Source of the DNA: an uncultured beta proteobacterium
Lineage (GTDB): Bacteria > Pseudomonadota > Gammaproteobacteria > Burkholderiales > SG8-41
Length of the DNA: 64,000 nt
Direction of reading: 5' to 3'
Assembly: GCA_903889565.1 (NCBI GenBank)
Contig: CAISYC010000005.1
Coordinates: 142,921-206,920 of the forward strand
The notes beneath the pieces are model-generated. The model was not told the origin of the DNA. It saw only the letters and a program-made list of their open reading frames with translations, and did not search any database. The number at the start of each line of letters is the position of its first letter. Position 1 is the first letter of the stretch. Made by a program: the position numbers and the translations under genes. Positions 46,717-56,160 of the stretch are shown piece by piece.

Positions 46717-48378
46717 TCACTGCGGCGTCAGCGCAAACGTCCACACCGAGCCGCCGGCTGGCACCACATTGCCGGCCGAACGCGTCGGATTGCTGCCGCC
46801 GCGGCCCGACAGCACGGTCACGTACTGCCGCCCCTTGTACAGGTAGGTGATCGGCGGCGCATTGACGCTCGAGCCGGTCTTGAATTGCCACAGCTGCTTG
46901 CCCGTATCCTGGTCGAGCGCGATGAACTCGCCGGTGAGTTTGCCGGTAAACAAGAGCCCGCCGTCGGTCGCCAGCGTGCCGGCCGACACCGCGAATTCGT
47001 CGAGCGGCATTTTCCACACGGTCTTGCCGGTCAGCGGATTGATCGCGATGTGATAACCGGGCGCGAGGTTGTCCGGATTCTTGTAGCTGGTATCGATACC
47101 GGTGTAGCCGCCGCCGACCACCAGTTTGACGTCCACATACTTCATGGTGCGGACCGCTTCCCACGAATTCAGGTAGATCAGGCCGGTCTTCGGATTGTAG
47201 GCGGACAAGGTCGCGTTGGTGGCGCGCGCCGGCACCAGATCGACGGTTTCGCCTTTCATCGCGCGGTCGAACAAGTCGCTCAGCACCGGGCGCCCGGTCT
47301 TGAGATCGATGTACTTCGCCCAGTTCTGCGCCACGAAGGGCGTCGCCGAGATCAATTGCCCGTTAGTGCGGTCGAGCACGTAGAGAAAACCGTTCTTGTT
47401 GACGTTGAACAGCACCTTGCGCGGTTTGCCGTCGATCTGCACGTCGGCAAGAATGCTCTCGGCGGTGCCGTCGAAATCGAAACTGTCGTTCGGCACGAAC
47501 TGGTAATACCAGACGATTTCGCCGGTCTTCGGCCGGATCGCCAGCAGCGAAGCTGCATACAGGCTGTCCATGCCGGCGCGGTATTTCGGATTGTACGGCT
47601 CCGCGTTGCCGGTGCCGATGTAAAACAGATCGAGCTGCGGATCGTAGGAACCGGGCTGCCAGGTCGAACCGCCGCCGTACTTCCACGCCTCGGGCATGTC
47701 CTTGGGCCAGGTCTCCGAACCTTTTTGTCCGGGTTCCGGAATCGTCCACGTGCGCCACAACTGCTTGCCGGTCTCCGGATCGTAACCATCGACGAAACCG
47801 CGCGCGGTGCGGTCGCCGCCGGACATGCCGGAAATCAGCACGCCGTTGGCGATGGTCGGCGCGGTGACGCCGCCGTAGCTTTCCTTCCATTCGCCGAATT
47901 TGGTTTTCCAGATTTCCTTGCCGGTCTTCATGTCGAGCGCCAGCACGTAGCCGTCGACGGTCTGGCGGAACAACTTGCCGTTGTAGAGCGTGGCGGCGCC
48001 GCGCATGAAAGCGCCGCCGGAAGTCACGCGCAAAGCGCCGCGGTCGTAATTGACCGGCGTGCGCCAGATCTGGCGCCCTGTTTCCATGTCGATGGCGAAC
48101 GTCCAGTTGCCGTTCACCACATACATCACGCCGTTGTAAACGGTCGGCTGCGACAGTTCGCCCATGTCGTTGGAGAGGCTGAAGTTCCACACCGGCACCA
48201 GGCGCTTGATGTTGGACCTGTTGATCTCCTTCAGCGGGCTGTACATATTCAGGTTGTAGCCCATGCCGAAATTGAGCACGTTCTCCGGATTTTTTCCCGG
48301 GTTCAACAACTCATCAGCCGTCTGCGCCTGCACCGCCGCACAGCAGCCCGTCAGCAACACCGCGATTATCTTTTTCAT
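46717..48378 (-). CDS. PQQ-dependent alcohol/methanol-type dehydrogenase, paralogue 1
   Basis: Signal peptide, quinoprotein beta-propeller repeats (GELSQPTVYNGVMYVVNGNWTFAIDMETGRQIWRT...); D-x-D motif 'NDSFDFDGTAES'. Confidence 0.92.
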   Translation of the reverse strand: MKKIIAVLLTGCCAAVQAQTADELLNPGKNPENVLNFGMGYNLNMYSPLKEINRSNIKRLVPVWNFSLSNDMGELSQPTVYNGVMYVVNGNWTFAIDMETGRQIWRTPVNYDRGALRVTSGGAFMRGAATLYNGKLFRQTVDGYVLALDMKTGKEIWKTKFGEWKESYGGVTAPTIANGVLISGMSGGDRTARGFVDGYDPETGKQLWRTWTIPEPGQKGSETWPKDMPEAWKYGGGSTWQPGSYDPQLDLFYIGTGNAEPYNPKYRAGMDSLYAASLLAIRPKTGEIVWYYQFVPNDSFDFDGTAESILADVQIDGKPRKVLFNVNKNGFLYVLDRTNGQLISATPFVAQNWAKYIDLKTGRPVLSDLFDRAMKGETVDLVPARATNATLSAYNPKTGLIYLNSWEAVRTMKYVDVKLVVGGGYTGIDTSYKNPDNLAPGYHIAINPLTGKTVWKMPLDEFAVSAGTLATDGGLLFTGKLTGEFIALDQDTGKQLWQFKTGSSVNAPPITYLYKGRQYVTVLSGRGGSNPTRSAGNVVPAGGSVWTFALTPQ

Positions 48379-48404
48379 GCCTCTCCCCCTCGAAAACGTT
48401 TTGA

Positions 48405-50066
48405 TTATTCTGGCAACAACGCAAAGGTCCACACTGCGCCGCCGGCCGGCACGCCCGGCGAGGCTTTGCGTCCGCGCGAATCGCCGGCAAGCCCGGACAG
48501 CACGGTGATGTACTGGCGCCCCTTGTAGGTATAGGTCACCGGCGGCGCATTGATGCCGGAGCCGGTCTGAAAGCTCCACAACACTTTGCCGCTGGCTTCG
48601 TCGAGCGCCTCGAACTCTCCGGTCATGCGGCCGGTGAATACCAGACCGCCGTCGGTCGACAACATGCCCGCCTGCGAAACGAAATCAGTGAGTTTGTTCT
48701 GCCATTTGAACTTGCCGGTGAGCGGATCCATCGCCACCTGAAAGCCCTCCGCATCGTCGCCCGGCGCGCGCGGAAAGGCGCGGCTCTCGGCGCCGGTGTA
48801 GCGCGTGCCGGCCTTGTAGTCGATCGGCACCAGCTTGAACATCTGCGGGAAATGAATGGTGTTCATGTAAACCATGCCGGACTTCGGATTGAACGACATC
48901 TGCGCCCAGTTCTTCACGCCGAAAGCCGGCCACAATTCAACTTCCTCGCCGGCGATCAGGCGCTTTCTCACATCGGTTTCAACCGGACGGCCGGTCTTCA
49001 TGTCGACATGCGAGGCCCAGTTGACCTTGCCGAACGGAAAGGCGCGCAGCAATTTGCCGTTGGTCCGGTCGATGACATAGAAGAAACCATTGCGGTCGGC
49101 ATGCAAAATCACCTTGCGCGGCGCGCCATCGACGCTGAGGTCGGCGATCACGTTTTCATTCACGCCGTCGTAGTCGAAGGAATCGTCGGGCGTGAACTGG
49201 TAGTGCCAGACGATTTCACCGGTCTTCGGACGCACCGCGAGGACGCTGGCCGAGTAGAGGCTGTCCTTGCCGCGATAACGCGTGTTCCACGGTGACGCAT
49301 TGCCGGTGCCCCAGTACATCAGATCGAGTTCCGGATCGTATGAACCGGTGATCCAGGTCGAGCCGCCGCCGCGTTTGTAGGCCTCGCCTTCCGCCGGCCA
49401 TGTTTCGGAACCGGGCTCACCCGGGCCGGGAATGGTGTAACGGCGCCACAGGGCCTTGCCGGTTTCCGGGTCCCAGCCGTCGAGAAATCCGCGCACGCCG
49501 AATTCGGCGCCGGACATGCCGGTGACCAGTACGCCGTTGGCGATCAGCGGCGCGACGATCGACGAATAGCCGTCTTTCCATTCGGCGAATTTCGATTTCC
49601 ACACCTCCTTGCCGGTTTTCATGTCGAGTGCCAGCACGTAGGCATCAAGGGTGACGCGATACAGTTTGCCGTTGTAAATCGCCGCGCCCTTGTTCGAAAC
49701 GCCACAGCACACCACGCGCGGCGTGCCCGGATCGTAATCGACCGCCGTGCGCCAGATCTGTTTGCCGGTGGCGATATCGATGGCGAAGGTCCATTTGACG
49801 TTGGTCACGTACATCACGCCGTTGTAGATCATCGGCTGCGACTGCTCGCCCAGATCGTTGGCGAGGCTCATGCTCCACACCGGCACCAGCCGCTTCAGGC
49901 TGGCGGTGTTGATCTGCTTGAGCGGGCTGTAACGCTTCATGTCATAGCCCATGCCGTAGGTCGTGATGTTGTCCGTATTCCGGCCGTCGGTCAGCAACTC
50001 CTGCGCAGTCTGCGCCCAGCCGTTCAGACAGCAGGCGCACAACAAAATCGCCAGCAACTTGTTCAT
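48405..50066 (-). CDS. PQQ-dependent alcohol/methanol-type dehydrogenase, paralogue 2
   Basis: GEQSQPMIYNGVMYVTNVKWTFAIDIATGKQIWRT; vicinal cysteines RVVCCGVSNKGAAIYN; 'DDSFDYDGVNEN'. Confidence 0.92.
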   Translation of the reverse strand: MNKLLAILLCACCLNGWAQTAQELLTDGRNTDNITTYGMGYDMKRYSPLKQINTASLKRLVPVWSMSLANDLGEQSQPMIYNGVMYVTNVKWTFAIDIATGKQIWRTAVDYDPGTPRVVCCGVSNKGAAIYNGKLYRVTLDAYVLALDMKTGKEVWKSKFAEWKDGYSSIVAPLIANGVLVTGMSGAEFGVRGFLDGWDPETGKALWRRYTIPGPGEPGSETWPAEGEAYKRGGGSTWITGSYDPELDLMYWGTGNASPWNTRYRGKDSLYSASVLAVRPKTGEIVWHYQFTPDDSFDYDGVNENVIADLSVDGAPRKVILHADRNGFFYVIDRTNGKLLRAFPFGKVNWASHVDMKTGRPVETDVRKRLIAGEEVELWPAFGVKNWAQMSFNPKSGMVYMNTIHFPQMFKLVPIDYKAGTRYTGAESRAFPRAPGDDAEGFQVAMDPLTGKFKWQNKLTDFVSQAGMLSTDGGLVFTGRMTGEFEALDEASGKVLWSFQTGSGINAPPVTYTYKGRQYITVLSGLAGDSRGRKASPGVPAGGAVWTFALLPE

Positions 50067-50092
50067 GGTTCTCCTCCCGGTTTTTTTGCGGC

Positions 50093-51757
50093 TTATTCGG
50101 GCATCAACGCAAAGGTCCACACCATGCCGCCGGAGGGCACGTTGTTGGTGACGAAACGGCCGGCGTTGCTGCCGCCGCGGCCCGACAGCACCGTCACGTA
50201 TTGTTTGCCTTTATAGGTATAAGTGATCGGCGGCGCATTGACGCTGGATCCGGTCTTGAACTGCCACAGTCTCTGGCCGCTGTCCTGATCGAGCGCCACC
50301 ACCTCTCCCGTCAGCAGGCCGGTGAACAGCAGGCCGCCGTCGGTCGCCAGCATGCCGGCGGAACTCGGCATGTCCATCAAGGGCTGCCGCCAGACGATCT
50401 TGCCGGTCAGCGGATCGATCGCTTCGTGGTAACCGGCCGGTTCCCCCTTGGGCACCGCCATCGATGACTCCATGCCCGTAAAGTCGCCGCCCAGCACGAA
50501 TTTGGCATCGACGTATTTCAGGGTGCGCGGAAAATTCCAGGTGTTCGCAAATACGAGCTGGGTTTTCGGATTGAACGCCACCAGCGTCGCATTGGTGCCG
50601 CGCGACGGCGTCAGCAAAACGGTCTCGCCCTTCATCGCGCGATCGAGCAGATCGGTGCGCACCGGGCGCCCCGTCTTGAGATCGATGCTGCTCGCCCAGT
50701 TCACATTCACATAGGGGTTCGCCGCGATCAGCTTGCCGTTGCTGCGGTCGATCACATACATGAAGCCGTTCTTGTGCGCATTGATCAGCACCTTGCGCGT
50801 CTGGCCGTCGATTTTCATGTCGGCCAGCACGCTCTCGGCGGTCGAGTCGAAATCGTAGGTGTCGTTCGGCACGTACTGGTAATACCAGGCAATTTCGCCG
50901 GTCTTTGGACGGATCGCCAATATGCTTGCTGTATACAGGCTGTCGGCGCCGTCGCGGTACACCGGGTTGTACGGCTCGGCGTTGCCGGTACCGATGTAAA
51001 TGAGATCGAGCTCGGGATCGTAGGCCGCCGACTGCCAGGTCGAGCCGCCGCCGAATTTCCACGCATCGGGCTTGGTTGCATTCGGCCACGTTTCGCTGCC
51101 GGGTTCCCCCGGCGCCGGTATCGTCCAGCGGCGCCACAGGCGCTTGCCGGTGTCCGGATCATAGCCGTCGATAAAGCCGCGCGTCGTGCTCTCGCCGCCG
51201 CCGGTGCCCGCGATCAGCACGCCGTTGGCGATGATGGGCGCGATCACGCCCTTATAGCCTTCCTTGTATTCGGCGTATTTCTGGTTCCACACTTCCTTAC
51301 CGGTTTTCATGTCGAGCGCGATGACGTGCGCATCGAGCGTTTCGCGGAACAGCTTGCCGTTGTATATCGTCGCCGGACCGCGCATCAGCGCGCCGCCGCC
51401 CGCCACCCGCAACGCGCCGCGGTCGTAATTGACCGGCGTGCGCCAGAGTTGGCGGCCGGTTTCCAAATCGATGGCGAAAGTCCAGTTGCCGTTGACCACG
51501 TACATCACGCCGTTATAGACGGTCGGCTGCGACAGATCGCCCATGTCGTTCGAAGTGCTGAAGGCCCACACCGGCACCAGGCGTTTGACGTTCGACTTGT
51601 TGATCTGCTTCAGCGGGCTGAACATCTTGAGGTCGTAGCCCATGCCGAAGGTCGTCACGTTGTCCGTGTTGCCCTTCTTGTTGAGCAGCTCGTCGGCGCT
51701 TTGCGCGTAGACCAACCCGCAAACGGCGTACAGCATTACCGCAATGATCGATTTCAT
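50093..51757 (-). CDS. PQQ-dependent alcohol/methanol-type dehydrogenase, paralogue 3
   Basis: GDLSQPTVYNGVMYVVNGNWTFAIDLETGRQLWRT; 'NDTYDFDSTAES'. Confidence 0.92.
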   Translation of the reverse strand: MKSIIAVMLYAVCGLVYAQSADELLNKKGNTDNVTTFGMGYDLKMFSPLKQINKSNVKRLVPVWAFSTSNDMGDLSQPTVYNGVMYVVNGNWTFAIDLETGRQLWRTPVNYDRGALRVAGGGALMRGPATIYNGKLFRETLDAHVIALDMKTGKEVWNQKYAEYKEGYKGVIAPIIANGVLIAGTGGGESTTRGFIDGYDPDTGKRLWRRWTIPAPGEPGSETWPNATKPDAWKFGGGSTWQSAAYDPELDLIYIGTGNAEPYNPVYRDGADSLYTASILAIRPKTGEIAWYYQYVPNDTYDFDSTAESVLADMKIDGQTRKVLINAHKNGFMYVIDRSNGKLIAANPYVNVNWASSIDLKTGRPVRTDLLDRAMKGETVLLTPSRGTNATLVAFNPKTQLVFANTWNFPRTLKYVDAKFVLGGDFTGMESSMAVPKGEPAGYHEAIDPLTGKIVWRQPLMDMPSSAGMLATDGGLLFTGLLTGEVVALDQDSGQRLWQFKTGSSVNAPPITYTYKGKQYVTVLSGRGGSNAGRFVTNNVPSGGMVWTFALMPE

Positions 51758-51833
51758 GATTCTCCCCCGGTTTTTTGTAAGCCGGCGCCGTTGCGGCTGC
51801 CGGTCTGAATGCTGCCAACGGCACTACTCTAAC

Positions 51834-52883
51834 TCATGCGAACGCCATTGTGTTTTCCGGCGCCGCTTTGAGCTCGCCGCGCTCGACCCGCTGCGCCACT
51901 GCATACAGCGCCTCCTGCGCCGGCACCGCAATGCGCAGTTCGCGTGCCTTCGCCACCAGCGCGCCGCTGGTGAACGCGAGTTCGCTGCGGCGGCCGCGCA
52001 TGATGTCCAACGCAACCGACGGGCGTTCGTCCTCGGTGGCGCGCCGGTAGCGCCCCTGCAATCCATTTTCGATATCGGCCAGCGCCTGCGCATCGCCGCG
52101 CTCGGCGGCGAGCCAGGTGTCGGCCTCGGCGCCGTAGATATCGACCAGCTTGAGATGCTGCGTGCGCCCCACGCGCACGCCTTCCGCGGCGAGGCGTATG
52201 GTCAGCGGCCGCAATTCTTTGGACACCATCAGCGCGCGGCTGTTGAGGCCGGTCGCGGCGGCAAGACCGTGGGTGATCGAGTTGATGACGAGCTTCGACC
52301 AGCGCTCGCCCATCAGATTGTCGGTCGCCTTCGCGCTGTCGACGAGGTTGAGCAGTTCGACCAGCGCCTCGATGCGCGGCGTGATGCGCCCGTCGATTTC
52401 GCCGGCGCGGAACACCGTGTGCTTGGCGCCGCCCTTCGACGACGTGCGCAGCACCTCGCCGGGCTCGGTGGCGTTGGCGCCGATGGTGCTGATGCCGACG
52501 CCGACCGTGCGTTCAACGCCGACGATGGAAGCGATCATCGCTTCGTTCATGCCGTTCTGCAGCGAGGCGACGAAACCATCCGGCGCGAGATGCGGCGCCA
52601 CCGCTTTCACCGCCCATTCGGTGTCGTACGACTTCACGCACAGCAGCACGACGTCGAAGGGCTGCGTCAGCGCCGCCAGTTCCTCGTGATGCAGGATCGG
52701 CGGTCGCGCCACGCGCGTGCCCGCGGCATCGACAATGCGCAGGCCGTGACCGCGCACCGCGGCAATGTGTTCGCGCCACTGGCCGATCAGGGTAACGTCG
52801 CGGCCGGCCAGCGCGAGCAGGCCGCCGATGGTGCCACCGACCGCCCCCGCGCCGAACACTCCGATGCGTGCAAGCGCGGCCAT
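51834..52883 (-). CDS. 2-dehydropantoate 2-reductase family (ketopantoate reductase-like)
   Basis: RIGVFGAGAVGGTIGGLLALAGRDVTLIGQ Rossmann motif; LLCVKSYDTEWAVKAVAPHLAPDGFVASLQNGMNE. Confidence 0.88.
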   Translation of the reverse strand: MAALARIGVFGAGAVGGTIGGLLALAGRDVTLIGQWREHIAAVRGHGLRIVDAAGTRVARPPILHHEELAALTQPFDVVLLCVKSYDTEWAVKAVAPHLAPDGFVASLQNGMNEAMIASIVGVERTVGVGISTIGANATEPGEVLRTSSKGGAKHTVFRAGEIDGRITPRIEALVELLNLVDSAKATDNLMGERWSKLVINSITHGLAAATGLNSRALMVSKELRPLTIRLAAEGVRVGRTQHLKLVDIYGAEADTWLAAERGDAQALADIENGLQGRYRRATEDERPSVALDIMRGRRSELAFTSGALVAKARELRIAVPAQEALYAVAQRVERGELKAAPENTMAFA

Positions 52884-52885
52884 CC

Positions 52886-54043
52886 CTATTCGGCCTTCGC
52901 GCCCGACTGTTTGATCAGCGCCGCGTATTTGGCAATTTCGCTTTTGAGGAAGGCGTCGAACTGCGCCGGCGTGCTGCCGACCGGCTCGGCGCCCTCGCGC
53001 AGCAGGAGGTCGTTGACCTGGGGCCGCTTCAGCGCGCGCACCAGTTCGGCATTGAGGCGCGCGATTACCGCCGGCGGCGTGCCCACCGGCACCAGCATGC
53101 CGTACCAGTTGTCGATTTCGAATCCCGGCATGCTCGCCGCCATCGTCGGCACCTCGGGCAGCACACGCGACGGTCTGGATGTGGTGACCGCCAGAGCCCG
53201 CACCTTGCCGGCACGCACCTGCGGTTGCGCGCTCACCACGGTATTGAATTCGAACTGCACCTCGTTCGCCATCAGCGCCGTCATCGAATCGCCGCCGCCT
53301 TTGTACGGAATGTGCGTCATCTGCGCGCCGCTCAGGTTTCTGAACAGCTCGGCCGCCAGATGGCTGGTCGAGCCGGCGCCGTTCGAGGCATAGTTGAGGC
53401 CGCCGCTTTTCGCGCGCGCATAGGCCGCCAGCTCGTTTACCGTGCGCACCGGCAGCGACGGCTGCACCAGCAATACCAGCGGCACCGACAGCACGTGGCT
53501 GACGGGCGCCAGATCGCGCAGCACATTGAACGGCGCCTTCGGCCGCAGCGAAACGTTGACCGCCAGCGTCGCGGTCGTAAACACCACGGTGTAGCCGTCG
53601 GCCGGCGCATGCGCGACGATCTCGACGCCGATGGTGCCGCCGCCACCGGGCCGGTTATCGACGATCACCGGCTGGCCCATCGCCTCGGCAAATTTCTGCC
53701 CGAGCACGCGCGCAACGAGATCGGAGCCGCCGCTGGCGGAAAAAGGCACCACCAGCCGGATCGGGCGCTGCGGATAGGTTTCGGCGGGTGCGGCGGAAAA
53801 TGCGGTTGCATTGCCGAATAAAAATAGCGCACAGGCAATCAGCAAAGCCCGAGCACCCTCAACCCTGCCCTCTCCCTTCAAGGGAGAGGGGGAAAATCTC
53901 GCGCCTCCGCCAATCAGCAGGTCTCCTTCCGCCCTTGAGGGGGAAGGCAGGGATGGGGGGCGACAGCTTGATTTTTCACCATGACCGCTACCCTGCCCCA
54001 TCAATGATGAACGAGAAAACCGAACGCAAACATCGTTCATCAT
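52886..54043 (-). CDS. Bug/TctC-type solute-binding protein; annotated N-terminus partly repeat-derived (true start uncertain)
   Basis: ETYPQRPIRLVVPFSASGGSDLVARVLGQKFAEAMGQPVIVDNRPGGGGTIGVEIVA; upstream residues SPSPLKGEGRVEGA encoded by a CCCTCTCCC-type palindrome. Confidence 0.85.
   Translation of the reverse strand: MMNDVCVRFSRSSLMGQGSGHGEKSSCRPPSLPSPSRAEGDLLIGGGARFSPSPLKGEGRVEGARALLIACALFLFGNATAFSAAPAETYPQRPIRLVVPFSASGGSDLVARVLGQKFAEAMGQPVIVDNRPGGGGTIGVEIVAHAPADGYTVVFTTATLAVNVSLRPKAPFNVLRDLAPVSHVLSVPLVLLVQPSLPVRTVNELAAYARAKSGGLNYASNGAGSTSHLAAELFRNLSGAQMTHIPYKGGGDSMTALMANEVQFEFNTVVSAQPQVRAGKVRALAVTTSRPSRVLPEVPTMAASMPGFEIDNWYGMLVPVGTPPAVIARLNAELVRALKRPQVNDLLLREGAEPVGSTPAQFDAFLKSEIAKYAALIKQSGAKAE
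53868..53960. repeat. CCCTCTCCC/GGGAGAGGG palindromic intergenic repeat
   Basis: ccctctcccttcaagggagaggg (53868-53890) followed by related 'ctccttccgcccttgagggggaaggcaggga'. Confidence 0.65.
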
Positions 54044-54732
54044 GACTCTTTAATCGATTGAAGAAACGCTTTTGAACCGCGGGCCATGAACTGCTTCTGG
54101 TGGACGTTGATCCATTTGAGGCCGAGGCCCATGTAGTGGGCGACGATGTCGATCTCGTCCTGCACGTTCATGCCGGCGACACGCCCGGCGTCGGCGACGC
54201 GCTTGATCGAATCCTCCACGGTCTGGCGCACCTTCAGATTCTTGCGATCGCCCTTGAAACCCATCGACTCGGCCAGATCGTTCTGCCCGAAGTAATAGGC
54301 GTCGATGGCGTCGATCTTCAGCAGTTCGGGCAGCGCGGCGATGGCCTCCTTCGATTCGACCATCACCAGCAGGATTTTTTCGCGCCAGTCGCCGTCGCCC
54401 CAGCGTTCGAGGCCGGCGATGAGATTGCGCGCGGCGGCAACGCTGTGCACATGCGGCACCTGAATGCCGCCGGCGCCGCAACTGAGATAACGGTTGATCA
54501 ACCCTTCGTCACTGCTGTGCGGGCGCAGCACCGAATGCATGCCGGCCAGGCGCGCCGCGCGCGCCAGTTCGTTGACGAGCCTGAAATCGGTGTGGCTGTG
54601 TTCACAGTCGATGAACAGCGCGTCGAAACCGAGCTCGCCGGTGAACTCGACCATGTCGGGCGTCGGGAAATCGCAATTGACGACCGAGATGACTTTCTGC
54701 GCGAACAATTCCTGTTTGGTTTTCAGCGGCAT
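54040..54732 (-). CDS. HpcH/HpaI aldolase / citrate lyase family protein
   Basis: FTGELGFDALFIDCEHSHTDFRLVNELARAARLAGMHSVLRPHSSDEGLINRYLSCGAGGIQVPHVHS. Confidence 0.88.
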   Translation of the reverse strand: MPLKTKQELFAQKVISVVNCDFPTPDMVEFTGELGFDALFIDCEHSHTDFRLVNELARAARLAGMHSVLRPHSSDEGLINRYLSCGAGGIQVPHVHSVAAARNLIAGLERWGDGDWREKILLVMVESKEAIAALPELLKIDAIDAYYFGQNDLAESMGFKGDRKNLKVRQTVEDSIKRVADAGRVAGMNVQDEIDIVAHYMGLGLKWINVHQKQFMARGSKAFLQSIKES

Positions 54733-54767
54733 TGTTTACCTTTGGAAATGCTGATTACTTGTTTCCC

Positions 54768-54873
54768 CTCCACCCTGACCAGGGGGAGAGGGCCAGGGTG
54801 AGGGGGAAGGTTTTCGTATGCAGCCAATCGCCCCTCACCCCTGCCCTCTCCCCGCTCGCGCGGGGCGAGGGAG
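54768..54873. repeat. Second copy of the CCCTCTCCC-type intergenic repeat
   Basis: ccctgaccagggggagagggccagggtgaggggg ... cccctcacccctgccctctccccgctcgcgcggggcgaggga. Confidence 0.6.
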
Positions 54874-54879
54874 TTACTG

Positions 54880-56013
54880 CTAATAACCCGCCAGATGCGA
54901 GTTGATGAACTTCCAATCGAGCTCGATGCCCCAGCCCGGCTTCTCGTTCATATAAACGTAACTGTCCTTGACCTCGGCGCGGTCGAGATACATGCCCTGC
55001 CAGATCGGGTCGCGGTCGTGCGAACCGTGCGACTCGACAGCATAGCCGGTGCGCGGGAACGCGGCGACCAGATGGCAGTGCAGTTCAGGCGAATGGTGCG
55101 GCGTGATCATCACACCCGCCTGATCGGCCATGTGCGCAACGCGCAGCGATTCGGTAAAGCCGGCGTAACGCGTGGCATCGAACATCATGTAGCGCACACC
55201 GCCGAGGGTCATGTAGTCGCGCGCGGTGAAGCGCGTCATTTCGCGCTCGCCGTGCGCGAGCGGAATCGCTGTGGCCGCCGCCAGCTTGCCGAAATCAACC
55301 GGCTGAAGATACCAGTGCAGCGGCTCTTCGAGCCAGAAAATGTCGTAAGGCGCGACCGCCTTGGCGAATTCATAACAGGCCGGCAGATCGTAGGCGGCGT
55401 TGAGGTCGAGTTTCAGCTTGATGTCGGGACCGATCGCGGCGCGCGTTGCCTTCACGCGCTCGACTTCTTCCACCATCGTTGCGCCGCCGACCTTGAGCTT
55501 GACCGCCTTGAAACCGTTTTTGACGAAGCCCGCCAGTTCGTCGGCGCAGGAGGTAATCTTGGTGCCCTTCACGTAATAGCCGCCGGTCGCATACGTGAAG
55601 ACCGGCTTGTTTTCGGCGCCGAGCAACCGGAAGATCGGCAGATTCGCTTTTTTGCCGGCGATGTCCCACAGCGCCATGTCGATGCCGCCGATGGCACCCA
55701 TGATCTGCGGCCGCGCGCCGCGCGACAGTCCGCCGAGGTTGGGCCGCGGCGAGGTCATCGACAGCAGTTTTTCCCACACCGCGACGCGCGCCAGCGCGTC
55801 CATGCCGATCACTTCTTCGCCGAAACGCTCGACCCACTTCTTGATGTCGGGCATCGGCGTGCTGGTGACCTGGCCGTAGCCCTTGATACCGTCGTCGGTG
55901 ACCACCTCGACCAGCAGCAGATCGACTTCGGCGCGCGACTCCTGGGCGGTCCATTGCACGTTCTTCAGTTTGGCGACGATGGGATAGGCTTTGACGGCGG
56001 CGATCTTGCTCAA
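54880..56013 (-). CDS. Mandelate racemase/muconate-lactonizing enzyme family (enolase superfamily) protein
   Basis: GGIDMALWDIAGKKANLPIFRLLGAEN..., FKAVKLKVGG, LKLDLNAAY, FWLEEPLHW; TTG start 56013 with GAGGAG ribosome-binding site. Confidence 0.88.
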   Translation of the reverse strand: MSKIAAVKAYPIVAKLKNVQWTAQESRAEVDLLLVEVVTDDGIKGYGQVTSTPMPDIKKWVERFGEEVIGMDALARVAVWEKLLSMTSPRPNLGGLSRGARPQIMGAIGGIDMALWDIAGKKANLPIFRLLGAENKPVFTYATGGYYVKGTKITSCADELAGFVKNGFKAVKLKVGGATMVEEVERVKATRAAIGPDIKLKLDLNAAYDLPACYEFAKAVAPYDIFWLEEPLHWYLQPVDFGKLAAATAIPLAHGEREMTRFTARDYMTLGGVRYMMFDATRYAGFTESLRVAHMADQAGVMITPHHSPELHCHLVAAFPRTGYAVESHGSHDRDPIWQGMYLDRAEVKDSYVYMNEKPGWGIELDWKFINSHLAGY

Positions 56014-56160
56014 TGAATTCTCCTCGGGGCATGGATTTGCGCGGAACCCCGAACTTTCCGCCAGCACCGCGCCTGCGTCAAGCCGCATCCACCGCATCAG
56101 CGTAAAATTTGCCGCCAAGGCGCGCGCGACGCGCCATCATTCACCGCCGGGGAGAATTCG

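Noticed and set aside
46561-48528. 655-aa plus-strand ORF
   Set aside because: Lies antisense to the first PQQ dehydrogenase and cytochrome gene, both of which have clear family motifs; the long open frame is a GC-content artefact.
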